64,000 nt of DNA, taken from Tethya wilhelma. Lineage: Eukaryota; Porifera; Demospongiae; Tethyida; Tethyidae. The number at the start of each line of letters is the position of its first letter. Within the stretch, counting starts at the first letter, position 1. Made by a program: the position numbers and the translations under genes. The stretch spans positions 2,815,952 to 2,879,951 of the forward strand of contig CAXIPT010000003.1 of NCBI GenBank assembly GCA_964030475.1, written 5' to 3'. This document shows, piece by piece, positions 42,866 to 53,568 of this stretch. Under the pieces are notes generated by a model, which worked only from the letters and a program-made list of their open reading frames with translations, searched no databases and was not told the origin of the DNA.

Positions 42866-43133
42866 TCTCTAGCTCAGCTCTCCCTCTTCGGGACACCGTA
42901 GGACTCGTTAACTTTCTGTCTAAAACTATCTGAGACACAAAGGGAGCAAAATGGCGATCCTTGCTCGATTGTATCTTTCGTTAAAAGCCCGATGCAAACT
43001 GTATGGTTCTGCACGCGTCTTCTGCTGTGCAGCAAAAAAGGTCTGAAGATCTAGCTGCGCATGCGCAGACTGTATGGTCATCGTGTTCTTTTTATGCGTC
43101 AAATATTGCTGTGAAAAATTGAAATAAAGGTTT

Positions 43134-43172
43134 TTACATGCTGATATCGAACCGGAGCACTCCGAAGTATAA
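43134..43172 (-). repeat. 5' inverted terminal repeat of DIRS copy A
   Basis: 39 bp; complement of TTATACTTCGGAGTGCTCCG... ending GATATCAGCATGTAA. Also found at 45329-45367 and 48761-48799. Confidence 0.9.
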
Positions 43173-43360
43173 CCATTAATAATATTATCAATGATAATTA
43201 TTAGATAAATTATTTATCATAATAACCAGTACCTCAGTAGTAGCTAGTGTTTATCACGAGCACCATGACAGTCACATGGTCTGGCTCTCTGGCTAAAGCC
43301 TTCATTGTGGTGCCACTCGGCCCTGAGCACTGAGCTCAGTATATAACTAAGCCAGTCAGN

Positions 43361-43525
43361 GTAAAAAGAACGCAAACAAGATGGAATGGCTGTTAGAGTG
43401 TGTAAGGAATTCTTCCTGTGGGCAAAATGAGAGACTCAATAAGGAGATTGTTAAATGCAGCCCATACAGGAAGAATTCTACACACTCTCAACAGCCATTC
43501 CATCTTGTTCGCGTTCTTTTTACGA
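43361..43525. repeat. Foldback next to N at 43360
   Basis: GTAAAAAGAACGCAAACAAG is mirrored by CTTGTTCGCGTTCTTTTTAC, arms of about 63 bp, loop about 40 bp. The right arm is the repeat found at four other places. The left arm starts exactly at the N, so the hairpin could be an assembly artefact. Confidence 0.7.
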
Positions 43526-43581
43526 TTTAACCATTCCTGTGTCTCATTACATTTCCAATGTTTTTTATACTTGTGAATTTA

Positions 43582-44940
43582 ATGTCTGAGTTGTCGAATT
43601 TGCGAAAGAGGAGAGGGGCGGCAAAGGCGTCCATTACTAAACTCTCATCTCGACTCAAGCAACTTGAATCAAAGGTTCATGAACCTTCGACCTTTGAACT
43701 TGCACGGCAATTAATGCTCAATCTCAATTCACTCGATGTGAAATTCAAGGAGCAACATTTCGCCATTGTTGATCTCACTGATGAGAGTGATGAAGGCTCT
43801 CTTGCAAAGGAGCAAGATGCTCTGGATCAACATGATGAGGAGCATGCAGTCCTCGTGCTCCGTGCACAGCAATTGATTCAGAAATGCTCATCAGCCTCTG
43901 ACAGTGGAAATCGCAAAGTTGTGTCTCGCAGTCTCACGGATCTCAAGCTGAGGATAACCAAGTTGGAAGGTGCTCTTGCTACACTTTCTGGCAAACCTGA
44001 AGAGTCTCACTTGTACCATCATTATCAAGAACAGTTGCAAGATTTCAAGGGTGAACTTGGTGCTATCAGACAAAGTGTGCTTTCAATGAGTGCTGCAGAA
44101 GCTGGAGATTTGTCACATTCTGTGTCAGGTCTAGACAAGCAGATTTGCGATTCGTCAATCAAGATCAAGGGATTTCTGTATCCAAAGAAAACCACTGTAG
44201 CAGTTGCTGAACCTGCTCCTCCCTCTCCAGGAGTGAAGCTCCCTAAGCTGGACATTCCCATTTTTGATGGTGATATTTTGAACTGGAGTACTTTCTGGGA
44301 GCAATTTTGCATTGTGATCCACAATCGCAAAGAGCTCACTGATGCAGAGAAGCTAGCCTATCTCAGGCATTCGTTGAAGGATGGTGCTGCCAAGAGTACT
44401 GTTGAAGGGCTGTCACACACTCGTGATCAGTATGCTGAAGTTTGGTGTCACGTTACAACAGACCCAAGCTCATACACCAGGCTCATGTCAAGAGAATTGT
44501 GGACATTCCTAGCCTCAAGGATGGCACTGGAAAGGAATTGCGTCGCCTTCACGACACAGCTCAACAGCACATACGAGCTTTGAAGGCACTTGGTAGTGAA
44601 CCTGATGGTCAGTTTCTCACTTTATTTCTTCAACTCAAGTTGGATTCAACAACACTTTTTGAGTGGCAGAAGTATGACCAAGACTCAGAGAAGGTTGCTG
44701 GCTATGACAAATTTTTGAAGTTCATTAGTCTTAGAGCTCAAGCATCTGAGTGTTTGCTGTCCGACAAAGGTTCCAAGTCACAACAAGGCGATCAATGTAA
44801 AAGATGATCTCGACCTAGTCGTTCTGCCGCCATCACAGCAAGTGTGGGTAGCAACTGTGTGTCTGCAAGGGAGACAAGCACCCTCTTTTTGCCTGTCCTC
44901 AGTTCAAGTCGATGAATCGAGGAAAGATGATGTCTGTTAT
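43582..44940 (+). pseudogene. BEL/Pao gag
   Basis: Opens MSELSNLRKRRGAAKASI with helical coiled segments, then PKLDIPIFDGDILNWSTFWE and YLRHSLKDGAAKSTVEGL (44237-44415), the DUF1759-type core of BEL gag. A one-base change near 44440 moves the frame to SRYNRPKLIHQAHVKRIVDI and KELRRLHDTAQQHIRALK, continuing to 44807. A further frame near 44865-44920 reads KHPLFACPQFKSM, typical of the zinc-binding end. Interrupted at 44968 by DIRS copy B. The repeat upstream (43478-43575) may be its LTR or leader. Confidence 0.85.
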
Positions 44941-44967
44941 TCGCAGTAATGAGTTATGTGTTAATTA

Positions 44968-46185
44968 CCAAATGGCTGAGGCCCGGGAGGGCTGTAAGCT
45001 ATTCGGGGTTATACAAAGAGTGCGTAGGTGAGATATCAGACCTTTATTTCAATTTTTCACAGCAATATTTGACGCATAAAAAGAACACGATGACCATACA
45101 GTCTGCGCATGCGCAGCTAGATCTTCAGACCTTTGCTGCACATGTTACAAAGTTAAATAATGCACAAATGAACAAACATTGACACAATACCAAGTACTCA
45201 GTCAACACAGTAACTATCCTAGAACACCAAGGGAGTTTGGGTGGGTGGGCATGCTGATATCTCACCTACGCACTCCTTGTATAACCCCAAATAGCTTACA
45301 GCCCTCCCGGGTCTCAGCCATTCGGTAATTATACTTCGGAGTGCTCCGGTTCGATATCAGCATGTAACTTTGACGTCTGCTGTGTTGAGAGAACTGCTTG
45401 TGTAAAGTCAAGTGAGGAAGCCTGTCCTGGACGAAAGTAGAAGGTCCGAAAGGTTTTCGCCGACGACCAGTCTGCTTGCTGGAGAACCTCTGAGAGGGTA
45501 GCTCCTGCTTCCAAGGCCTTTGTAGTTGCCACACCTCTAACAGAGTGTGCTTTGAAAATCGAGGAATCAATTCCTGCATTAGAGAGAACATTCTTAATCC
45601 ATCTGGCAATGGTGCATGATTTTACTGGAGCATGAGGTTTAGTTATACCCAGAAACAGTTGAGTTGGATTCGGAATACCTAGCTCAAATTTCCTAAATTC
45701 TCTAGTCTTTTCAACATAGATTTCAAAACATGTTACTGGGCAAATTAGATGGTCCTCATATCTCCGTACAAACAAGGGTGGTCTTATATGGTCAGTTTTG
45801 CCAAACCGTTTAGTGCTAACTTCAGACCCTCTGGGGTAATTGAGTAGTAACCAACAGATAACAACTGCAAGTCAGAGGACCTGCTGGCAGAACACAGGGC
45901 TAATAGCATAGCCAGTTTGTGACTAAGATCCTTCTGAGGCAGCCTTGAGGGGCAACCGAGAGATCTCAGGTAAGTGAGAACTGTACCAACCGACCAGGTT
46001 GTAACATATTTAGGTGCCGGAGGTCTTTTATTAAACACACCTTTTAACAGTCTACCAATTAATGTATGTCATACCCATCTATCTTGGGGTGAATTGAGGA
46101 TATGGCAGACCGGTACGTGTTCAGAGATCTGTATTGGTGGCCGTTGTGGAACTGCACCGCTAGGAAGGAGAGGATCGATTCTATA
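44968..46185 (-). mobile_element. DIRS copy B, 3' part plus rearranged 5' piece
   Basis: 45262-46185 holds the recombinase half of the element in minus orientation. 44968-45146 holds 5' leader sequence in plus orientation, starting with the terminal palindrome half (GGTTATACAAAGAGTGCGTA). The two meet at about 45147. It interrupts BEL gag; the right end is joined to a Penelope-like element. Confidence 0.75.
45329..46038 (-). pseudogene. DIRS tyrosine recombinase, copy B
   Basis: Frame 45775-45329 is open for 148 codons: FVRRYEDHLICPVTCFEIYV, HSVRGVATTKALEAG (HxxR), QQADWSSAKTFRTFYFR (Trp and Tyr). It ends inside the ITR (ADIEPEHSEV). The upstream part 46038-45784 (SRLPQKDLSHKLAMLLALCS) is in a different frame after a short deletion. 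Better preserved than copy A in the catalytic half. Confidence 0.75.
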
Positions 46186-46286
46186 GCTTTCGTAAGTGAG
46201 TTTCTGGTTGGGTATTAGTCATTATTAAATTATATTCTTGTTCACCAACCCAGTATGCAGATACTTGAAAATATCAAAACTTTAAT

Positions 46287-46332
46287 TCTGCCAACGTTTC
46301 GGTAACAATGCAGTTACCATCATCAGGGCAAA
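46287..46332 (-). ncRNA. Hammerhead ribozyme (type I-like) of the Penelope-like element
   Basis: Minus strand: TTTGCC, then CTGATGA, then hairpin GGTAAC...GTTACC, then GAAA, then CGTT, then GGCAGA. TTTGCC pairs with GGCAGA as stem I (one G-U pair), GGTAAC with GTTACC as stem II. The conserved core CUGAUGA...GAAA is exact, with one extra U before stem II. Stem III is just the palindromic ACGU, which can pair between two copies. Penelope-like elements are known to carry hammerheads of this minimal type. Cleavage is expected after GUU. Confidence 0.8.
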
Positions 46333-46380
46333 TAATGAGAAACATGCATGAAATCAACAGTTTTTATCAATGTTCAATGT

Positions 46381-47083
46381 TCACGCACGCTCAATGGAGG
46401 CGTGTGACTTCACCTCTCCAGAGTGGGTGTGGCTCCCGCTTGAGTTGCAGTTAGCGTCTCGATCGTGATGTTGGTGACCACGGCGGGGCTTGAACTTCTG
46501 TTTGAGTTGGAGCCAGACTTGAGAGATCTCTTTGCCTTCATCTCTGTTCAGTCTAATTCTTGGGTTTGTTGTTCTGATGTAGAGTGCTTCCTTCACTTGT
46601 CTTTCCTTGTGATTCTCTTCCACATCCAGTATTTCAACATTCTTCCAATCCATTTCATGTCCGTCCTTCCAGCTGTGTTCTGCAACAGCTGATCTCTCAA
46701 ATCGGCCATACTTGCATGCAGCAAAATGTTCTTTCATTCTAGTAGCCATTAGTCTTCCTGTCTCTCCTATGTAGCAATCTCCGCAGGTACAATTGATCTT
46801 ATACACCACACCGCTTCTCTGTTCTCTATCGACAGGGTCTTTCACTTTGGTCAGGAGTCGGCTGAGTGTTGGTGGTGATCTGAAAGCTGCACGTATATTG
46901 TAATCCTTCAGGATTCTCCTGACTGCTTCGCTTGTTCCTTGGTAATACGGAACCACTGCTGTTGCCAACGGTTCGTCCTCTGGATCTGTCCTATTAGGTG
47001 CCATCAGCTGCCTGTTCTTTGCTTCATTCACAACGACACTAGGGTAGCCGTTCCCCTTCAGGACCTTCTCAAGGTGTGATTGC
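46381..47083 (-). pseudogene. Penelope-like GIY-YIG endonuclease domain
   Basis: Frame 47083-46381: HLEKVLKGNGYPSVV, then RSGVVYKINCTCGDCYIGET (GIY-YIG core, here VYKI...CYIGETGR), RMKEHFAACKYGRFERSAVA, EHSWKDGHEMDWKNVEILDV, and LNRDEGKEISQVW. The frame is intact to its stop, with the Cys-rich CTCGDC typical of the family. Only the C-terminal third of a Penelope-like polyprotein is present, so it has no RT. Confidence 0.85.
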
Positions 47084-47858
47084 TCACAACTCAGGGAATC
47101 TTTGTCACTTGTCTGTCCTACTACCCAAGTACATAAAAGTACCTCGTGGCGAAGCTCTTCAATGCACTGTTGATAGTTTTAAGCAGAAGCTTGGATTCCC
47201 TAATTGTGTGGGAGCTATAGATGGTACACATATTCCTATTGTTGCTCCACATGAATGTCCAGCTGATTATTATAATCGCAAGGGGTGGCATTCCATTATA
47301 CTACAAGGTGTCGTAAACCACTGCGGTCACTTTATCGATATTTATGTTGGATGGCCTGGACAAGTTCATGATGCACGTGTATTTGTTAATTCACCATTCT
47401 ATAGAAGAGCGCAGCAAGGTTTATTGCTTCCAGATATGAAAGAGAAGATTGGTGATGTTGAGATCCCTCTTGTTGTTTTAGGTGACCCAGCGTATCCTTT
47501 GTTGAGTTGGCTGATGAAAGCTTATCCAGATACCGGTCATCTAACACGTCAGCAGAAGACATTCAACTACAGACTGAGTAAAGCTCGTGTTGTCGTAGAA
47601 CATGCCTACGGTCGGCTAAAAGGGCGTTGGCGTTGTCTTTTGAACTCGAACGCAACGTGCATTGAAGACCTTCCGACTCTTGTCTCAGCCTGTTGTGTTT
47701 TGCACAACATTTGCGAGGTTCGTGGTGAGTTTTTTGATGAGAATTGGGTTCAGCAAGGTCCAACACAAACCAGTACAAGCAGCACATCACAGACATGTTC
47801 GCAGACTGATGGTCGCATAATTCGAGATGCACTATCAACATACTTTATGAATAACTGA
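47076..47858 (+). CDS. Harbinger (PIF/HARBI1-like) transposase, 3' exon
   Basis: Open to a stop at 47858. VGAIDGTHIPIVAPHECP carries the first Asp, VVLGDPAYPLLSWL the second, and ARVVVEHAYGRLKGRWRC the Glu of the DDE nuclease. LVSACCVLHNICEVRGE is the usual C-terminal helix. The N-terminal part is absent because the Penelope-like element breaks in at about 47083; the first codons of the frame may be fused sequence. Residue-level preservation is high, so the copy may be young. Confidence 0.85.
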   Translation: MIAHNSGNLCHLSVLLPKYIKVPRGEALQCTVDSFKQKLGFPNCVGAIDGTHIPIVAPHECPADYYNRKGWHSIILQGVVNHCGHFIDIYVGWPGQVHDARVFVNSPFYRRAQQGLLLPDMKEKIGDVEIPLVVLGDPAYPLLSWLMKAYPDTGHLTRQQKTFNYRLSKARVVVEHAYGRLKGRWRCLLNSNATCIEDLPTLVSACCVLHNICEVRGEFFDENWVQQGPTQTSTSSTSQTCSQTDGRIIRDALSTYFMNN

Positions 47859-48029
47859 GCCGGCATACATACATGTAATATTGTTATCATGGTAGTTTCA
47901 TTGTAGATAGCTAGTAGAGTGGTTACATGGAGTAGTTCTGCTAATACGTATACATGTACATGTAATATCAATGTTGAATATGTAAGAGCCTAGAAGATGT
48001 ATAGGGGTGAACTATGTTTATTGATTTAG

Positions 48030-48333
48030 CTAATATTCATCATAAGGATTGTCATACTGATCGATGCTGGTATATGATGGCTGCTGATACTGCATAGGGT
48101 TGAATATCCTTCCAAGAGTTTCCAGCATCTCTCTGTGGTGTTGTCTTGTCTCCTTCAATCTCTCCTGCTCATATTTTCGTTCTCGTTCAAGCTGTTCACT
48201 CTCTTTCTTCTCCCACCGCTCCTCAGCTTCTCGCTGGTAATTCATGAAAGAAGAAAATGCCTTCTCAACTGCCTTTTCTGCTTTGCTTTTCGTTGCTCTT
48301 CTTATCCTCTTTGCAGGAGGTGCCTCTATACAA

Positions 48334-48384
<51 letters not shown>

Positions 48385-48416
48385 TGTGTGAGTATATTTA
48401 TATGTGTGTGTGTGTA

Positions 48417-48455
<39 letters not shown>

Positions 48456-48600
48456 GTATGTTTATATGTGTGTGCTTACATGCATGATGTAAAGATAGCA
48501 TTGTATACGTACTTGTATCATCATCAGATGGGTTATCATTTTCACCCATCCCAGATTGTTGCGGCGACTTAGCTCTCACTTGACTTCCATCTGCAAAAGA
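48030..48600 (-). pseudogene. Harbinger accessory (Myb/SANT-type) protein, C-terminal exons
   Basis: Exon 48328-48030 reads APPAKRIRRATKSKAEKAVE and then MNYQREAEERWEKKESEQLE with a charged helix, ending in SIDQYDNPYDEY and a stop. A TAG acceptor precedes it, and an upstream piece (VRAKSPQQSGMGENDNPSDD, near 48575-48510) ends at a GTACGT donor. The intron is a (GT)n/(GA)n microsatellite. Position convergent to the transposase is the usual Harbinger arrangement. The DNA-binding N-terminus would lie to the right of 48600 and is not visible, perhaps cut by the N at 48648. Confidence 0.55.
48334..48456. repeat. (GT)n(GA)n microsatellite
   Basis: About 25 GT units, a short interruption, a second GT run, then 11 GA units, in the intron of the Harbinger accessory gene. 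Confidence 0.95.
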
Positions 48601-48760
48601 AAACACAAAAGATAAGATTTACTCACTACATAATGTATGATTCATTTNCGGTGCCGACATGCCGACAATGAATAAATTCATGAACCAAAATGATGACGTA
48701 TTTAAGAAATTTTTGAATTTAGAGTTTGTGCATTTTTACAACAAATTCCAAGCGAAAGGG

Positions 48761-50427
48761 TTATACTTCGGAGTGCTCCAGTTCGATATCAGCATGTAAT
48801 AACCTTTATTTCAATTTCAATATTTGACGCATAAACAGAACACGATGACCATACAGTCTGCGCATGCGCAGCTAGATCTTCAGACCTTTTTGCTGCACAG
48901 CAGAAGACGCGTGCAGAATCATACAGTTTGCATCGGGCTTTTAACGAAAGATACAGCCCAATTCAATCGAGCAAGGATCGCCATTTTGCTCCTTTTGTGT
49001 CTCAGATAGTTTTAGACAGAAAGTCAACGAGTCCTACGGTGTCCCGAAGCGGGAGAGCTGAGGGGATGTCAGATGGTGAAAACGACCACCTGGTGGAACC
49101 CAATGGGGACCCCACCAATGACATCACTGCCCAACTTCTAGGATCTACGTCTATCATCCAAGCTCTTGGCAAACAAATAGCGCCTTTGGTGGCCTCTGCC
49201 GTGAACCATCAGAGACCCCACCAATGACATTGCTGCCCAACTTCTAGAATCTACGTCTATCATCCAAGCTCTTGGCAAACAAATAGCGCCTTTGGTGGCT
49301 TCTGCCGTGAACCAGCAGAGTACAAGTGCTGTGATGTCATCTCAGTTCATCCACTCCTCACCAGCACCAGGTATGTTTCCTATCCTCCATACCCCCCTCC
49401 TTACCCTCTCATGAGACCCAATGATAACCAGCATGGCTGGGGTCCTTACGGCCCAAGTAGCCAGTATCAGCACGACTTCAGTGGAAGTCGGTTTCAGTAC
49501 GGTCCTAGTGACCGGTTCAGCTATGGCCATGAATTTGGTCAGTCACAGTATGGCTCTAGTAGCCGAGGTGGGTCCGCAGGTGAGAGGAACAAGGAAGGAG
49601 AACCCTCTGGCCTCCAAGCCAGCACTTCCCACAGTGATGGCTGGGACAACCCCTTGTTATCAAGGGAGGAGCGAGAGGAGTTTTCCCCTACGGAATCAGA
49701 CTCAGAGCAAGAGGAAGAAGGAGATGGAGAAGATAACTTGGGGGAAAAACTGGGAGAGGACACCAGAAGTTTCTTGGAACTGTCCTTTCAGAAGACTGCA
49801 TCGGCACAGCAGCGCAAGAAGTGGCTAGGAAGCTTCCCCAGACCAGAGGAAGCATGTACCAATCCACAGAGGATCGACAAGCCAATCTATACCCTGATTC
49901 AATCTAACAATGAATCAAAGAAGAAGATCCTCTCTCACGACAGATTTTTGGTGAAGCTACAACGCTATGCGTCAGATGCAACTGGACCACTGACATATCT
50001 GTTGACAGAGCTTCAGGTTGGGAGAGCAGTACCACCAGAGAAGGCTCTACAAGCAGTTCAGACTGTTCTCTGCTGTGTGGGAAATTCCTTTGCCCACCTG
50101 GCCGTGGAAAGGAGAAAATGGATACTCCAGCACCTCAATAAACAGCTAGTCCCAATGGCGGAGGAGGACCGATGGGAACCTATTTGGCTCAGACTTTGGT
50201 AAGAAGGCTAAAGAGAGAGTAGATGCTATTAAGAGCCTGGCAAGTTCGTCCTCGGTCTTTGTTCGACTGGGCGACTCCCAAGAGAAGAGAACCAACAAGG
50301 GGTTTGGGAGTTGCAGAAAAGACCCCGGCCGTTTCACGCCGTACCAGAGGAAGAAGAGCGGCAAACAGTGGAGCAAACCTGGCTACCAAGCCAGGCCTGC
50401 TCCCAAGAAGTAGATCCACCCAAGATT
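48761..50427 (+). mobile_element. DIRS copy C, 5' part with gag-like ORF
   Basis: The 5' ITR 48761-48799 is followed by leader and a gag-like protein in plus orientation. An early part has a duplicated 88-bp segment (ACCCCACCAATGACAT... at 49110 and 49208). The frame 49411-50202 is open for 263 codons (RPNDNQHGWGPYGPSSQYQH; LGEDTRSFLELSFQKTASAQ) and covers what copy A splits by a frameshift. It stops near 50427 where a GGGGCGAGC element begins. RT and recombinase are absent. Confidence 0.8.
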
Positions 50428-50541
50428 GTAATATGTTCTCTTCAGGATGCAAACAGATACTTGGTAATCATATCACATGACAATATACTCAAACACACGC
50501 TCATGCTCGCCCCCAAAATGTCGTAGGCATTTGCTAGTTAA

Positions 50542-51421
50542 TTGGGGCGAGCGTGAGCGAGCCCTACATATACGTTACATGGCATTCGAATCTATGCACT
50601 TCCGTCTGTGTGATGTCTGTACGCATATTCCGTAAATAACGCTTCCTGTTCTAATTTTGCAATTTAGGTAACAAAATTTTTGTACAACGTATGACATCAC
50701 GTAGTTGTAGGTGGAGCTCTGGAGCTCTAGCTCTCAGGATCCATGGAGCACTTGAGCTAGCTGACTGTAGCTAGCGGGCGTGTACGCAGCATAGCTTTGT
50801 GAACTGAAATGAAAAGACTGCGAGACCTAGGCAAAAAGGTTAGAAAGACAAAGAAGAAATAGATTATTGACTGCGTGATAACACTAGGCAGAGAGAAAGC
50901 TGAGCAGTAGGTAGCATCAATGAGGCAAATCAGACAAGAAAAGGCATGCTCAACAGCAAAGTGAAAAAAAGCAAGAGAGAACATCAAGATTGCCAAGAGA
51001 CAGTGACTAGCACAATCGCCATGCAGCTAACTACACAGCCGCTGAAGACAAAGCACCATTTCATTGTCCACGTTTACTATCATACGCGTGATAACACTAG
51101 GCAGAGAGAAAGCTGAGCAGTAGGTAGCATCAATGAGGCAAATCAGACAAGAAAAGGCATGCTCAACAGCAAAGTAAAAAAAAGCAAGAAGAGAGAATAT
51201 CAAGATTGCCAAGAGACAGTGACTAGCACAATCGCCATGCAGCTAACCACACAGCCGCTGAAGACAAAGCACCATTTCATTGTCCACGTTTACTATCATA
51301 TGATCAGAAACAAGTGATGATCAACCTGAATATTCACTCATGCAATCTGATACTCAAACACACGCTCACTCAAACACACGCTCACGCTTGCCCCCAAAAT
51401 GTCGTAGGCATTTGCTAGTTA
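50542..51421. mobile_element. GGGGCGAGC-family miniature element, copy 3
   Basis: Near-identical to 16963-17842, with the same internal 213-bp duplication. Confidence 0.8.
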
Positions 51422-52603
51422 TGCACTAATTAATTATGTGCTCTGGTGGTTAATTATTAATTAACTTAATTAACACATGCCCCAAATATGAGGCCAAGAA
51501 CCCTAACTCCTAGAACAAAAGGGGAAAAATGCTTAATTATGCAATTATTTGAGGTCACATGACTATCAAACTTTGTGTGGACATTACAATCCTTGATATA
51601 TGTACCATGTCTCCGAGTTTGATATTGTATGCTCATTCTTGATATTTTAAGTTCAATTTTATGCAAACCATACCTTAATGTACCTGAGACAACCGTATGC
51701 TTCTGTAAACAATTGCATTGTTAATTGTTGTGTTCTAAAGGATCTTTTGTTTATTTGTACAAATGTATAGTGTTGTATAGGCTTTCTTTGTTCTATTGAG
51801 GTCTTTAGTTCTTATTAATGGTTCTGTTAATAGCTAGGTGTTGATTAATGTTTTCATACTGTGTGGTTCTCTTATCTTTTGTGCTAGTTTTAGCCTTACT
51901 ATTGTTTATTGTGTGTATGAATAGCTATTGTTAGAGCACTGGTATATAAGTTGATGCATTTTGCATGTAAGTTGTTCTGGATTTGAGATTAAAATTGAAA
52001 CTCTTGTGAACTCTCTTAACTATTTGACTCGGCGCTCCCTCACACTTCTGAGTCAGCACCATAATGCATATTACAAGCAATTAACAATGATAAGCCAATT
52101 ACTTCATCAAAGGTTCAAGTGGGATTGCAATATCAATGGAAGAAAATGGAGAATTGGACATGTACTACAGTTTGCCAAGTTCAAAGAAATTAAGTAGTTC
52201 AAACTGTACTCAACAGTACAAGGGCTATACTGCTGAAGTGTCCACAAAGAATATGGGAATAATGTGTTCTTGGTACGACCCTCTACCTGGAACAGAGAGA
52301 CATTTTAAACTCACTCATTGCTGTAGTGAGTACCATCCACTTTCATCACATTAACTGTTTGGAAGGTGATGATGATGAAAGAAGCAAATATTAGAATTTA
52401 AACATTGCATTATGTCAAAATTAGTGATGAACTTCGAACTCATTTTGATGTATTGGCTCTAATAGTCCTCTGTGCCCACATATATAAATAGGTGTGCAAT
52501 ATTTAGAAACTGCCATATTTCGCTCTGTAGATCAATTCAACAATTTATCAGGGACTAAATTTCCAGGCAGATTCAATATCCTAGTAGTAAAAGTGCAATC
52601 TTA

Positions 52604-52970
52604 TGTAAGACTGTAGTAGGTTAGGTGCATGATCTATCTTGTATATGCATGTTTATATTCTGTGTATTGAGTTTGTATGAGTAGATACCTAGTTAATTGT
52701 GTTGAGATTATGCTTTGTGTGCATGCATGTCTTTGTTCTATTCATTTTGGTGTTAGTGGTTTAGTGGCTTGTCTTCATGTTAATTTCTGTCTAGCCTTAC
52801 TTTTGTTACTTTTGTGCTTTGTGTGTTAGGCCATATCTTTGTGTTCGAGGGAGCCTCAGAGCCTCTCCTTTTCAGTTGTTTATGTATAAATAAGAATAGC
52901 TAGCTTTAATGTGTAGGATTTTGAGACTTTCAATTTCTATCAATATATTCGGCTAATCAGCTGTGTTACA
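52604..52970 (+). repeat. Solo LTR with CTTA target duplication
   Basis: 367 bp, starts TGTAAGACTG and ends GTGTTACA. CTTA flanks it at 52600-52603 and 52971-52974. The flanks match those of the element at 22669-25034, so this is the recombined form of the same insertion. Confidence 0.9.
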
Positions 52971-53568
52971 CTTACAAAATACAACATTCAGAAAAATAGT
53001 TAATCCTAGTAATCCTAATCAAAACATTAATTAAAGTATGGTGCAAGAATGCTTATTTATTATAATTGATACCCATTTTTTGGTGGGAAAATATTCAATA
53101 TCTTATTCAAAATACATACCACAAAATCTACATTAATTTCGCCCATTTCAAAAGTTAAGGCATCCTTAACTACACTGAGGAGAGTACAGGATTACAGATC
53201 ATGGCTGCACATGTACAATATGTCAAAGCTCTACATAATGAAGGCTTCGTCTACACAAAAGATTAGAGATGCATGGAAAAGAGGGCTCTGGACATGCCAG
53301 TAACACAAGGGTGCTAGAGCCTCATCAGCATTGTATATTATAACCAAACACCTGATTATGCAATGCATGAGCACCAAGGAGAAAGTGATGTCACCTAGGA
53401 GGAAGTGAGCATTTGAAGTGATAAGATATATGTATTTTCTATTGGTTGAACGTAGTGAATTAGATGGAAAAGTAGCTTTCATCGTTAGCTAGAGTGCACA
53501 TGCGTGCTGGTGCATGGCGGAAACTAATTGGGTTGCTGCAACATGATTGGCTGCAGCCTGAGTATTTN

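Larger units (their letters stand above)
38402..43172 (-). mobile_element. Nearly full-length DIRS-type retrotransposon, copy A
   Basis: Reads leftward: 5' inverted repeat 43134-43172, gag-like ORF, RT/RNase H ORF, tyrosine recombinase, 3' inverted repeat 38584-38622 (39 bp, one mismatch to the 5' one). Inverted terminal repeats plus a tyrosine recombinase in place of an integrase are diagnostic of DIRS1-like elements. Outside the 3' repeat lies a palindromic extension and then about 106 bp (38402-38507) that copy B also has. Confidence 0.9.
46190..47083 (-). mobile_element. 5'-truncated Penelope-like element
   Basis: Contains the endonuclease ORF and, downstream of it, a hammerhead motif. 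The 5' side breaks off at about 47083 inside Harbinger sequence; no RT is present. 5' truncation is normal for such elements. Confidence 0.8.
50480..53567 (+). repeat. Shorter copy of the 16.9-25.6 kb region
   Basis: 50480-52386 matches about 16905-18822, 52387-52603 matches 22448-22668 and 52971-53567 matches 25035-25627. Relative to the longer copy it lacks the Ulp1-PHD gene, foldback and right TIR, and has one LTR instead of a whole LTR element. Its right end is the N at 53568. Confidence 0.9.

Noticed and set aside
48135..48606. Long ORFs with Val/Cys or His/Thr runs
   Set aside because: They run through the GT/GA microsatellite; only the spliced minus-strand exons look coding.
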